A stretch of 32,474 nucleotides of DNA, taken from the NCBI GenBank assembly GCA_945889445.1, contig CAMDBX010000047.1, positions 1-32,474 on the forward strand. Direction: 5' to 3'. How positions within the stretch are numbered: the first letter of the stretch is position 1; each line of letters starts with the position of its first letter. Shown here one piece after another: positions 1 through 6,719 of this stretch. The position numbers and the translations under genes are program-made. The notes below the pieces were generated by a model. That model was not told the DNA's origin. It worked only from the letters and a program-made list of their open reading frames with translations, and did not search any database. Origin of the DNA: Rhizobium sp. Q54 (lineage in GTDB: Bacteria > Pseudomonadota > Alphaproteobacteria > Rhizobiales > Aestuariivirgaceae).

Positions 1-1
1 C

Positions 2-214
2 TTCCTGCGCACCCTCGCAACTCCCGAACCGATCAAGGACTGGTCGCTGACCAGCCTGAGGGAGAAGTTGATCAAGATCGGCGCGAAGATCATCAGCCAC
101 GGTCGCTATGTTGCCTTCCAGATGGCCGAAGTCGCTATCCCGAGACAACTCTTCGCCGACATTCTGCGACTGATCGCCGAACTGCGGCCACCGCCTGATC
201 CAACACCGGCGTGA
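2..214 (+). CDS. IS1380-family transposase, C-terminal fragment (5' end outside window)
   Basis: The first 70 codons are an open frame running into the window from the left and ending at TGA 212-214. The peptide contains SLTSLREKLIKIGAKIISHG followed by a segment reading YVAFQMAEVA, then a short hydrophobic/charged tail. This is the C-terminal signature of DDE group 1 (IS1380-type) transposases, where a LxxLREKLIKIGAK segment follows the catalytic domain. None of the DDE residues lie in the visible part, so it cannot be judged whether the full transposase is intact. It marks the left edge as the end of an insertion sequence whose right terminus should lie shortly downstream. The family call rests on memory of this conserved tail. 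Confidence 0.75.
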   Translation, partial: FLRTLATPEPIKDWSLTSLREKLIKIGAKIISHGRYVAFQMAEVAIPRQLFADILRLIAELRPPPDPTPA

Positions 215-575
215 AAGGCCCGGTTGTCATACGTTCCAGCTCAAACCAAGGGAGAGGTGCGTCTTGATCAAGGCACAATCACGGCAAAATCGACATTCCC
301 GGCAAGCAATGAGCAGAAATTGCGGTCATGTCAGACCGTCGACGCTGACTGCCAAGGGCCGGTCTTGCACCCGGCCCAAAAATGCGGAAATCATCGACCT
401 AAAAGGCGGGTCATCCGGTGGATGTCGGGTAGACTAAAGGCGGAAGCCGTCGTTGATCCAAAAGACGTCGGAAGGAGTGCGGCAACATAAACCGCGACGC
501 TGCCGCTTCTCATCACGCATAACTTAGTGTTAACAGATGTGTTCTAAGTCTAACTGATTAGCTAGGTGATTCATA
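215..575. other. Non-coding strip after the transposase; probable IS right end
   Basis: No convincing gene is seen here. One 88-codon open frame exists, but it has a composition unlike a protein and no recognisable motif. The sequence just after the transposase stop is GC-rich, as an IS right end would be, while the last 70 bases become AT-rich. I could not identify the terminal inverted repeat because its left partner is outside the window. Confidence 0.4.
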
Positions 576-770
576 ATGAATATGTTGATCCGTGACTTGC
601 TATTTGTCTTTGCTCCCTACCTCGTCCTAATAATTCCGCTCGCCAGTCTGTGGATAAAGATGAGGCCCTACATCCGTACCCTCACGGCCGCGTTGGGAGA
701 TAGCCGGGGCTGTCTCGGCGCAGAATGGTATCAGTGTGTTGCTCGCATGCCCAACTCAACTAGCAAGTGA
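576..770 (+). CDS. Small predicted membrane protein, unknown
   Basis: A 64-residue frame starts at ATG 576 with a plausible ribosome binding site (AGGTGA) about 7 bases upstream. Residues 5-27 form one strongly hydrophobic segment (LLFVFAPYLVLIIPLASLWI) followed by a Lys/Arg-containing turn, which fits a single-pass inner-membrane protein. The C-terminal half has no recognisable motif. No family is recognised. It sits in an AT-richer strip between the IS1380 fragment and tRNA-Leu, so it may be an island gene or a decayed remnant. The good Shine-Dalgarno is the main reason to list it. Confidence 0.35.
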   Translation: MNMLIRDLLFVFAPYLVLIIPLASLWIKMRPYIRTLTAALGDSRGCLGAEWYQCVARMPNSTSK

Positions 771-1027
771 GCGCTGCTACTTGTGTGAGATGGAGATAGA
801 AATGATGAAGGAGCAGAGAGACGTGCTGATCGCAAAAGATGCTCTCCGCGCCCGCGACGAGATGCTTCCCTCTCTCTCACCAACCCAACTGGATTTTTGT
901 TGTCGGGTTACCAGAAAAAACCGGCTGCTAAAATAATGTGCGCAGCGACATGGCAGAAGCGAATTAGCAGCATAACGCCGCTGTTCTGATCTCTGACGTG
1001 AACTTTACCTATGCTGGCGAAAATAAA

Positions 1028-1552
1028 ATGACTAGCAGGCTGTATTTGCGACAAGATACTATTCGGACGCACTTAAACAATATACTCGTGTTTTGTGGGA
1101 AGCATATTGCCCATCTATACACACATAGCAAAGTCTCTTATAAAGTTTCCTGTTGGTACCTATATATTTTCATTCCTATAATACTTGGAGTGCTGATATT
1201 CGATCCGTTTAACGAATTCTTTCTCTGTTTATTGCTGGCATGCGTGATCTACAGCGGCATGCGCGCCGAGCAACTCAACTATACGGACCATGGCTCACAG
1301 TTCAAAACGCTATTCTTCTGCGCGACGTTAATTACCTCTCTCTATGGATTTGGTCACTTAGCCATGAGTGGCTCCTCAGGATACGTAAGAGTTACTGTTG
1401 GTGTCGCCGTGTCGGCAGGGGCGGCGGCCACTTCTTGGATCTATGTTAGAGGCATGTTTCTTCTGCTGCGATCTCCGCCGTCACGGTTAAGAACAAATGT
1501 ATTGTCAAAACATGGTTCAAGCCTCTCAACACCCGATGGAACTCAGGAATAA
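1028..1552 (+). CDS. Hypothetical multi-pass membrane protein
   Basis: An open frame of 174 codons from ATG 1028; a GTG at 998 would add ten residues, and neither start has a strong ribosome binding site. The protein shows about four hydrophobic segments: roughly residues 42-60 (beginning CWYLYIFIPIILGVLIF), 65-80 (FFLCLLLACVIYSGM), 95-112 and 122-143. A basic N-terminus and a Ser/Arg-rich tail flank them. No family is recognised. Codon use and base composition are clearly more AT-rich than in the genes to the right, which points to recent acquisition. Its position between an IS1380 end and a tRNA gene supports that. It could be a real cargo gene or a fortuitous frame; the hydrophobic pattern favours a real gene. 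Confidence 0.45.
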   Translation: MTSRLYLRQDTIRTHLNNILVFCGKHIAHLYTHSKVSYKVSCWYLYIFIPIILGVLIFDPFNEFFLCLLLACVIYSGMRAEQLNYTDHGSQFKTLFFCATLITSLYGFGHLAMSGSSGYVRVTVGVAVSAGAAATSWIYVRGMFLLLRSPPSRLRTNVLSKHGSSLSTPDGTQE

Positions 1553-1945
1553 ATCACCAAGCCCAGATTATCACCCCCGCTGACGGCGCCATTTAGGCTG
1601 AAGTAACCACCCTGCCTGCCATCCAGCCCTATGACCTAGCGTAAACCTTTAGCAGCGATGGGTCGATGCAGGTGAGCATGGTGGGGCAAATGGTGGGGCA
1701 AGGACCACTAGCCACCAAATCAAATCAGCAATATCAATGTATTAGATATAAAAATGGCGGACGTTGGAACCGCCATAACGCAAAGGCCCGTTGTTCCTGC
1801 CCTTCGCAAAGGCCCAAAGCCCTCCCGATACGAGGCGCGAAATGCTCCCCTAGCGTAAGGGCGTCAAAAGCGGGGACCCTGAGGGGACCGAAGGAAATCC
1901 AATTTCGGGATTCCCTAAAAATAACAAAATCTTACGAGCAAACGA
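1553..1945. other. Gene-poor junction next to the tRNA 3' end
   Basis: No gene is supported. The strip contains a perfect tandem 12-base repeat (1678-1701), a 7-bp hairpin (1754-1760 with 1770-1776) and an imperfect hairpin near 1898-1918. It directly adjoins the 3' end of tRNA-Leu, which is where integrative elements commonly insert. No integrase gene is visible. Confidence 0.4.
1678..1701. repeat. Perfect tandem duplication of a 12-base unit
   Basis: ATGGTGGGGCAA occurs twice back to back (1678-1689 and 1690-1701). It lies in otherwise non-coding sequence about 245 bases from the tRNA-Leu 3' end. Its role is unknown. Confidence 0.7.
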
Positions 1946-2030
1946 TGGTGCGGCCAAGAGGACTCGAACCTCCACGGTGTTACCCGCTAGCACCTCAAGC
2001 TAGTGCGTCTACCAATTCCGCCATGGCCGC
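1946..2030 (-). tRNA. tRNA-Leu (anticodon GAG)
   Basis: Read on the minus strand, the gene starts with the acceptor strand GCGGCCA (2030-2024) and ends with TGGCCGC, discriminator A and an encoded CCA (1948-1946). The anticodon arm is CTAGC-TTGAGGT-GCTAG, which places GAG at the anticodon and identifies leucine. The variable arm is long, as expected for the class II tRNA-Leu. The T-arm contains the GGTTCGAGTCC consensus. Total length is 85 nt including CCA. Its 3' end faces the accessory strip at 1-1945, so it is a candidate integration site. Confidence 0.97.
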
Positions 2031-2054
2031 ACGCCACATCGTTGGTGGCGCGGT

Positions 2055-2082
2055 GCTTAACAGGGGCCTCCCCATTAATCAA
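2055..2082 (-). promoter_or_regulatory. Possible promoter for tRNA-Leu
   Basis: On the minus strand a TTGATT hexamer (2082-2077) is followed after 16 bases by TTAAGC (2060-2055), ending 24 bases before the mature tRNA 5' end. The -35 match is good and the -10 is weak. The spacing to the tRNA is reasonable. Confidence 0.3.
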
Positions 2083-2221
2083 CCCCTTTCGGGCCGCCTT
2101 GCGAAGGCCCGCGGTGGTGAATGTTTTGCTACCGCGGCCGACTGCATTTGAGTGCCGGTCTGAACGTGATCTCAAAGGCTTGGCTCCTATTCTGCCCGTC
2201 ATGGACAAGCTGATGGGGCCA

Positions 2222-2866
2222 ATGATGAGGACGAGGATTGCAGCTGCTGCAGCAGCGCTGCTCATGGCGCTGGCCCCGCCCGCGGGCGCCGCCACCGAGA
2301 CGACCGCAGCGGCGGGCAACGGGCCGACCAGAACCGCTCCCACCTTTGGCCGCACCCTGCCACCCATCGGCTTCGTGAAGTTTTGCGGCCGCCGCCCGGA
2401 GGCCTGCGCCATCAGGCCATCGGGCGCCGTTCGACCGCATCTCAGCGCCCGTCAATGGGAACTGGTGAACCGCGTCAACGCCTATGTGAATGCCGACGTG
2501 CGGCCGGCGAGCGACGACGAGATCTATGGCGAGGCTGAACGCTGGGACTATCCGACTGCCCGCGGCGACTGCGAGGACTACGCGTTGCTCAAACAGCGCT
2601 ACCTCGAGGTGCTCGGCCTGCCGCGCTCGGCGCTGCTGCTGACCGTGGTGCTCGACGACCGGCAGGAAGGGCACGCCGTGCTCATGCTGGCAACCAGCGA
2701 AGGCGATTTCATCCTGGACAACCGCCGCGACGGTGTGCGCCGCTGGTCAGACAGTGACTACACCTTCCTGAAGCGCCAGTCGGCGCGTGACCCGCGCGAC
2801 TGGCAAGCCCTTGCACCCGCCCCGAAGAACAAGGCAGGCGAGGTGGCGGCCCGCGCCGTCCGCTAG
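2222..2866 (+). CDS. Transglutaminase-like cysteine peptidase (BTLCP family), exported
   Basis: A 214-residue protein of the bacterial transglutaminase-like cysteine peptidase family (DUF920/peptidase C93 type). The N-terminus is an Arg-flanked Ala/Leu-rich signal peptide ending near PAGA (about residue 23), so the protein is probably periplasmic. The catalytic triad is visible: Cys117 in GDCEDYALLK, His151 in EGHAVLM and Asp166 in FILDNR. Two further cysteines (55 and 62) lie in FCGRRPEAC, a conserved pair that may form a disulfide. Family members such as LapG cleave surface adhesins, but no LapD/LapA partner is visible here, so the substrate is unknown. In-frame ATGs occur at 2201, 2213, 2222 and 2225. 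I chose 2222 because it places the basic n-region at the start. A longer frame reaching into the tRNA is not credible. Confidence 0.88.
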   Translation: MMRTRIAAAAAALLMALAPPAGAATETTAAAGNGPTRTAPTFGRTLPPIGFVKFCGRRPEACAIRPSGAVRPHLSARQWELVNRVNAYVNADVRPASDDEIYGEAERWDYPTARGDCEDYALLKQRYLEVLGLPRSALLLTVVLDDRQEGHAVLMLATSEGDFILDNRRDGVRRWSDSDYTFLKRQSARDPRDWQALAPAPKNKAGEVAARAVR

Positions 2867-2930
2867 CCCAAGACCGCAAAACGCGCCCGGTCGGCGTCCC
2901 CACCGATTCCCCACCAGACCGGGACCGCGG

Positions 2931-2961
2931 GAGCCGGCACAGTCCCACCCTGTGCCGGCTC
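2931..2961 (+). terminator. Strong hairpin after the cysteine peptidase gene
   Basis: A perfect 12-bp stem (GAGCCGGCACAG with CTGTGCCGGCTC) around a 7-base loop, 65 bases after the stop at 2866. No T-run follows, so termination is likely but not certain. Confidence 0.5.
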
Positions 2962-2993
2962 CACCCATGATTGACCATTCATTCAGAGTAACT

Positions 2994-3007
2994 TTGCTGA
3001 TAATCAA
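2994..3007. promoter_or_regulatory. FNR/FixK-like site candidate
   Basis: TTGCTGATAATCAA matches the palindromic FNR/FixK consensus TTGAT-N4-ATCAA with one mismatch. It lies about 200 bases upstream of the start at 3206, in the 339-base gap 2867-3205. Nothing else in that gap looks coding; it also holds an AT-rich tract near 3047-3065 and a GC-rich hairpin near 3128-3152. One such match can arise by chance. Confidence 0.25.
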
Positions 3008-3205
3008 ATCGTGCCAAGTTTGGCGCTGGCCCTGCAATAAAACCCCTTAAATATATGATATTATGTCGTTTTCTGGATCATTTCAGAGCGCGCATATCTG
3101 CCCTGATCAGTGCAATTCTACGTACCGGGGTGCGGGCTTTCCGCATCCCCATCGAAGAAACTGCACCTTACCATTGCGCCAATCTGAAAATCAGGATCGG
3201 CATCC

Positions 3206-3613
3206 ATGGACACAGTCACCACCAACCCTAGCACCAGCGCTTCCGTTTTCGAGGCTTCGACGAAGGACCCCCAGGTCGGCGTGACCCTCGCGGTGGCGGA
3301 AGTCAGCAAGCTGCTGGCCAAGTACACCGAGGCGGAGGACGTGCTCGTCCGCATGCAGCTTCTGTCAGAGGTTGAAGCGCTTCGCCGCTTCGTTCTTGTT
3401 CGCGGCGCCCTGCTCAAGGCCATGCAGCAGACCGGCAGCAACGGCAAGAGCATCGGCCGCGAACTGTGTGACAGCCTGCGCGGCATGATCGGCGAGGTGC
3501 CTGAACTCGTGAAGACCTGCTCGCTTCAGGGCGCACGCAACATGGAACGTGACACCCGGCGCGCCGTCGCCTCGCTGGCCTTCATCGGAAGCCTCGATTC
3601 GTCCTTCATCTAA
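3206..3613 (+). CDS. Conserved-looking hypothetical protein, 135 residues
   Basis: The frame starts at ATG 3206 with AGGA about 10 bases upstream and ends at TAA 3613. No family is recognised. The protein has a Thr/Ser-rich N-terminus (1-25), then a predicted helical body with heptad-like Leu/Val spacing (about 27-75, containing LAVAEVSKLLAKYTEAEDVL), and Cys87 and Cys104. There is no signal peptide and no membrane segment, so it is probably cytoplasmic. It is convergent with the response regulator gene, with only a 16-base palindrome between them. Codon use matches the neighbours, which argues for a real gene. Confidence 0.65.
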   Translation: MDTVTTNPSTSASVFEASTKDPQVGVTLAVAEVSKLLAKYTEAEDVLVRMQLLSEVEALRRFVLVRGALLKAMQQTGSNGKSIGRELCDSLRGMIGEVPELVKTCSLQGARNMERDTRRAVASLAFIGSLDSSFI

Positions 3614-3614
3614 T

Positions 3615-3630
3615 CAGCAATCGATTGCTG
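3615..3630. terminator. Perfect palindrome between convergent genes
   Basis: CAGCAATCGATTGCTG is a perfect 16-base inverted repeat filling the 19-base gap between the ends of the genes at 3613 (plus) and 3633 (minus). It may act as a short bidirectional terminator. It has almost no loop and no T-run, so this is tentative. Confidence 0.4.
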
Positions 3631-3632
3631 GA

Positions 3633-4253
3633 TCAGCCTTGCGGCGGCCCGAGACCGGCCAGTACCGCAAGGCGAACCAGCGATGCCGTGTTGGAAATCC
3701 CGAGCTTCTGAAGAACGTTTGCACGATGCGCTTCAACAGTGCGCTGGCTGACGCCAAGGGCCTCGGCGATCTGCTTCGATGAGCTTCCCGCCACGATAGC
3801 GTCAACGATCTCGCTCTCGCGCTCGGTCAGCATGCGCAGCATGCGCCGTGCCTCGCGGATGCCATCCGCCACGTGCGAACTGTCGCGTGCCTTGTTGATG
3901 GCGCCGTCGATCGAGGCCAGCAGCTCGCCCGGTTCATAGGGCTTCTCGATAAAATCGGCCGCTCCCAGCTTCATCGCCTGGGTGGCGGTGCGCACGTCGC
4001 CATAGCCGGTGATCATGATCATCGGGAAGACATGCCCCTCCTCGCGCAACCGATTGATGAGCGTGGTGCCCAACGTGGCACCGAGATTGTAGTCGATCAG
4101 GGCGCAATCAACCTGCTGGCTGCGCGACTGGGCCAGGGCGCTGGCCGGGTCATAGCTGACGCAGGTGCGGTATCCGGAGGCGCCGAGCATGTTCGCAAGC
4201 GATTGCGCAAAGCCACGGTCGTCGTCCACGATCATGATGGTCTTGCCAGTCAT
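3633..4253 (-). CDS. FixJ/NarL-type response regulator
   Basis: A 206-residue two-domain regulator. The receiver domain (about 1-120) has the acidic pocket IVDDD (8-12), phospho-acceptor Asp54 in CALIDYNLG, and the conserved Lys104 in FIEKPYEP. The C-terminal LuxR-type helix-turn-helix (about 140-195) contains LTERESEIVDAI and GVSQRTVEAHRANVLQKLGI. It should therefore be a DNA-binding transcription factor switched on by phosphorylation. Its ATG (4253-4251) overlaps the TGA of the kinase gene (4252-4250) in an ATGA arrangement, so the two are translationally coupled. This makes the upstream kinase its almost certain partner. The target genes are not shown by the sequence. Confidence 0.93.
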   Translation of the reverse strand: MTGKTIMIVDDDRGFAQSLANMLGASGYRTCVSYDPASALAQSRSQQVDCALIDYNLGATLGTTLINRLREEGHVFPMIMITGYGDVRTATQAMKLGAADFIEKPYEPGELLASIDGAINKARDSSHVADGIREARRMLRMLTERESEIVDAIVAGSSSKQIAEALGVSQRTVEAHRANVLQKLGISNTASLVRLAVLAGLGPPQG

Positions 4254-5974
4254 TGCTTCTTATCTTCCTCTTCGAGTGGCACGGTAAAGGTGAAGACGGC
4301 ACCGCCGGCTTCGCTGTTTTTCCAAGACAGCGACCCGCCCAGTGTAGACGCGATGCGCTGGCAAATGGCAAGCCCCAGTCCCATGCCGCCCCGGGCGGAT
4401 TTTGAAAACGGGGTAAAGATGGTCTTGGCGGCATCGGCCGAGACGCCCGTGCCGTAGTCGGCCACCTCGATGCGGGCGAAGCCGTCTTCGGCCACCACGG
4501 TCACGCTGGCGCCCGCCAGGCCCACGGCGGCCGAAGCGCTGAGCGCGTTCTTGAGAAGGTTAACCATCACCTGACCGATCAGCGGCAGAGAGCCCTTGAC
4601 GCAGATGTTGTTGCTGCGCTGATCGATGACAATGGGAGGCGGCGGAGTGCGGCCCAACGTTACCAGCCGCAGCGAATGGTCGATGGCCTCGCGGATATCG
4701 CAGATGCCGGGGTCCTGGGGGTCCTGCGGGCCCATGCGGCGCACGTTGCGCACCACCTCGATGGCACGGTCAACTTCAACCCCAAGGTGATCGGCCACGG
4801 CACGTTGCTCTTCGGTGTCGGGCCTCAGGTTCAGCGACACCTTCAGCGCGTAGACATAGTTTCGAATGGCGGCCAGCGGCTGGCTGATCTCGTGCACAAT
4901 GCCGCCAGAAATCGCCGCATAGGCCAGAAGCCTGCTCATTTCGCCGATGCGGGCGTCATAGTGGTCGCGGCGCTGGTTGGCCTCCTCCGCCGCCGTCACA
5001 TCGGAGATCGAAATGATGAGCGAGGTATCGGAGCAGTGCCGATTCTTGGTGGAGAGCTCGCGGTACTTGCGCATGACGTAGTGATGCAGGCCATCCGGCC
5101 CCTCGACCGTCACCTTGCGGGCGTCAAAGGCATGGCCCCTCTCGGGAGCAGACGCAGAATCGACGAAGGACCGGACCTCCGCAGCCAGCCGCGTGGCGTC
5201 CGGGCCGGTCGTGGCCAGCATGTTGCCACTTCCAGCGCTGGGCCCGAGCAGTTCAAGCGCACGAGGGTTGGAATAAAGCACCTCGCCACAGGGGCAGAGG
5301 CCGATGATGACGTCATCCACCGACCGCAGGATCGCATTCTGCGTTTCCAGCTGCTCGGCCACGGATTGGTTGGCCTCGCGCAGCTTTGCAGTGGTGCGCA
5401 ACACCAGCACGCCGAGGCCCAGCAACGCCAGCATCAGCGTTTCCAGCGCGGCGAGGTAGATCAGCAGTGACTCGGTGCGCCGGGTGCGGTCCTCCGCCAG
5501 GAGCCGGCGGTTGAGGTTCGACATGTCGATCATCAACTCGCGCACCGGCTTGGCGTCCTTGCGCAGTTCTTCGACCAGCATGGCGCGGCCCTCGGCGGTC
5601 CCGGCCTGTTTGACGAGCAGGTCGGTGTGCTGGGCGGTGTCGAGCAAGTCCTGCAGGCTGTTCGGGTCCAACTCATCGCGCACATGGTCCAGCATCGGTG
5701 CGTCGCGCAGCAGGAACACCCGGCTCAGGTACAGGTCACCGCGCAGCCGAAGCTCCTCCTCGCTGGCGCCGGTCTCGGCCGCCAGCAACAGGCGCTGATG
5801 CTCGAAGCCCATCTGGAAAATGGTCCAGCCTGCATCGTCCTGCGGCTTGCCGAGGTCGCGCAGATCACGGTAGCCGAACAGCCCCAACAGTGCCGCCACC
5901 ACGATCAGCACCAGCATGCTGAGGACGAAGGCGATCGTCCAGCGACTGACGCGGCTTCTGGCGACTGCTGGCAA
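4250..5974 (-). CDS. Membrane-bound PAS histidine kinase (FixL/DctB-like kinase core)
   Basis: A 574-residue sensor kinase. It has one membrane segment at about residues 13-35, an extracytoplasmic helical region at about 40-165, and a second membrane segment at about 168-193. A PAS domain follows at about 208-330 (RSVDDVIIGLCPCGEVLYSN), then the dimerisation/phosphoacceptor domain with His361 in GGIVHEISQPLAAI. The ATPase domain has the N-box NLLKNA (472-477), G1 DYGTG (506-510) and G2 GGMGLGLAI (529-537). The PAS segment carries Cys227 and Cys229 where this region is usually not cysteine-rich. There is no haem-PAS evidence, so it is not called FixL. The gene begins 6 bases after the stop of the exported protein gene and overlaps the regulator gene, forming a three-gene operon. 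Confidence 0.92.
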   Translation of the reverse strand: MPAVARSRVSRWTIAFVLSMLVLIVVAALLGLFGYRDLRDLGKPQDDAGWTIFQMGFEHQRLLLAAETGASEEELRLRGDLYLSRVFLLRDAPMLDHVRDELDPNSLQDLLDTAQHTDLLVKQAGTAEGRAMLVEELRKDAKPVRELMIDMSNLNRRLLAEDRTRRTESLLIYLAALETLMLALLGLGVLVLRTTAKLREANQSVAEQLETQNAILRSVDDVIIGLCPCGEVLYSNPRALELLGPSAGSGNMLATTGPDATRLAAEVRSFVDSASAPERGHAFDARKVTVEGPDGLHHYVMRKYRELSTKNRHCSDTSLIISISDVTAAEEANQRRDHYDARIGEMSRLLAYAAISGGIVHEISQPLAAIRNYVYALKVSLNLRPDTEEQRAVADHLGVEVDRAIEVVRNVRRMGPQDPQDPGICDIREAIDHSLRLVTLGRTPPPPIVIDQRSNNICVKGSLPLIGQVMVNLLKNALSASAAVGLAGASVTVVAEDGFARIEVADYGTGVSADAAKTIFTPFSKSARGGMGLGLAICQRIASTLGGSLSWKNSEAGGAVFTFTVPLEEEDKKQ

Positions 5975-5980
5975 GGGCTG

Positions 5981-6487
5981 TTACTTCACCGTAATGCGGT
6001 TGACCTGCCAGACCGACTGGGCGTAGCGGGCCTCGGAGGCGAGCTCGGGAAAGTCGGTGAACGGGAACACCACGAAAAACGGCCCCTTGTCGCGCACGGG
6101 AAGCGCAACGCCGCCGCGCTTGTCGGCGAGGATCACGTCATACTTGTCCATGTCAGCCAGCGGAATGTCGGCGCGGTAGTCGTTCAGCGCCGAGACGGTG
6201 GCGGTCGTGCCATCCGCCTTGGCGAATTTCATCAAATCGCGGAGCAGCACACCCTCATAGACAACGGGGCCGTCGTCCCACGGGTTCTCTGTCTTGACCT
6301 GCTTGCGCGGCAGAGCGTCGACCAGCGCCCGGTCGAGATGCACCGACAGGCCTTCGTTGCAATCTTTGATCATCCCATCGATGGACAGGATGACCTCCCC
6401 TTTTGGCTGCGCGATCGTGCATGCACTCGCCGCTCCAGCAATCAGCAGTTGAATTACGGTCGCCGCTGCGGCAACTACGAGTCTCAT
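5981..6487 (-). CDS. Exported molybdopterin-oxidoreductase-like protein (SUOX-fold), sensor-associated
   Basis: A 168-residue protein with a signal peptide (residues 1 to about 22, ending GAASA) and a body resembling the oxidoreductase molybdopterin-binding (sulfite-oxidase-type) fold. Supporting segments are VVYEGVLLRDLMKFA, VSALNDYRADIP and LPVRDKGPFFVVFPF. It is much shorter than a true sulfite oxidase. Only two cysteines (23 and 43) remain in the mature part, both near the N-terminus, so a catalytic cofactor site is doubtful. The start has an excellent ribosome binding site (AGAAGGAGCG). The gene is first in the operon with the histidine kinase and regulator, with 6 bases between it and the kinase. 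I infer that it acts in the periplasm as a sensing partner for the kinase. A small enzyme is the alternative. Confidence 0.75.
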   Translation of the reverse strand: MRLVVAAAATVIQLLIAGAASACTIAQPKGEVILSIDGMIKDCNEGLSVHLDRALVDALPRKQVKTENPWDDGPVVYEGVLLRDLMKFAKADGTTATVSALNDYRADIPLADMDKYDVILADKRGGVALPVRDKGPFFVVFPFTDFPELASEARYAQSVWQVNRITVK

Positions 6488-6685
6488 TTCGCGCTCCTTC
6501 TGGATATAGCGTGGAAATCAGTCAAAATGGTCGATTGTGTCTGCACTTATACGTAATGGTACAGCGCAGTTTATTAGTGAAATGCATTACACGCGACAAT
6601 AAGCATATCTACGAACGGCTTGCACCCCCCTCCACGCCAAGCTCACCAACCGGGTGCGATTGCAATGCCCGGGGTGACGGGGTAG

Positions 6686-6700
6686 TTTTGTAGGATAAAA
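6686..6700. promoter_or_regulatory. Candidate operator for the adjacent FadR-type regulator
   Basis: TTTTGTAGGATAAAA is a near-palindrome. Its core TTGTAGGATAA fits the FadR-subfamily operator pattern TNGT-N3-ACNA with one mismatch. It sits 20 bases before the regulator's ATG at 6720 and within the divergent region facing the signalling operon. Autoregulation is the natural reading; this is inferred. Confidence 0.35.
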
Positions 6701-6719
6701 GTCGGAAGGGGCGGGTCAC

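Noticed and set aside
736-936. Open frame of 66 codons overlapping the small membrane protein
   Set aside because: GTG start without a ribosome binding site and no hydrophobic or motif support; an internal ATG at 790 is possible but too weak to list.
1666-2151. Open frame of 161 codons across the tRNA gene
   Set aside because: It reads through tRNA-Leu in the antisense direction; the MVRPRGLEPPR-type stretch is the usual false translation of tRNA antisense.
4250-5974. Calling the kinase FixL
   Set aside because: The PAS segment shows no clear haem-binding pattern, and the two membrane segments flank a long outer domain unlike haem-FixL proteins.
5627-6556. 309-codon plus-strand frame over the kinase gene
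   Set aside because: Antisense shadow of the kinase and exported protein genes; its sequence is low-complexity and without motifs.
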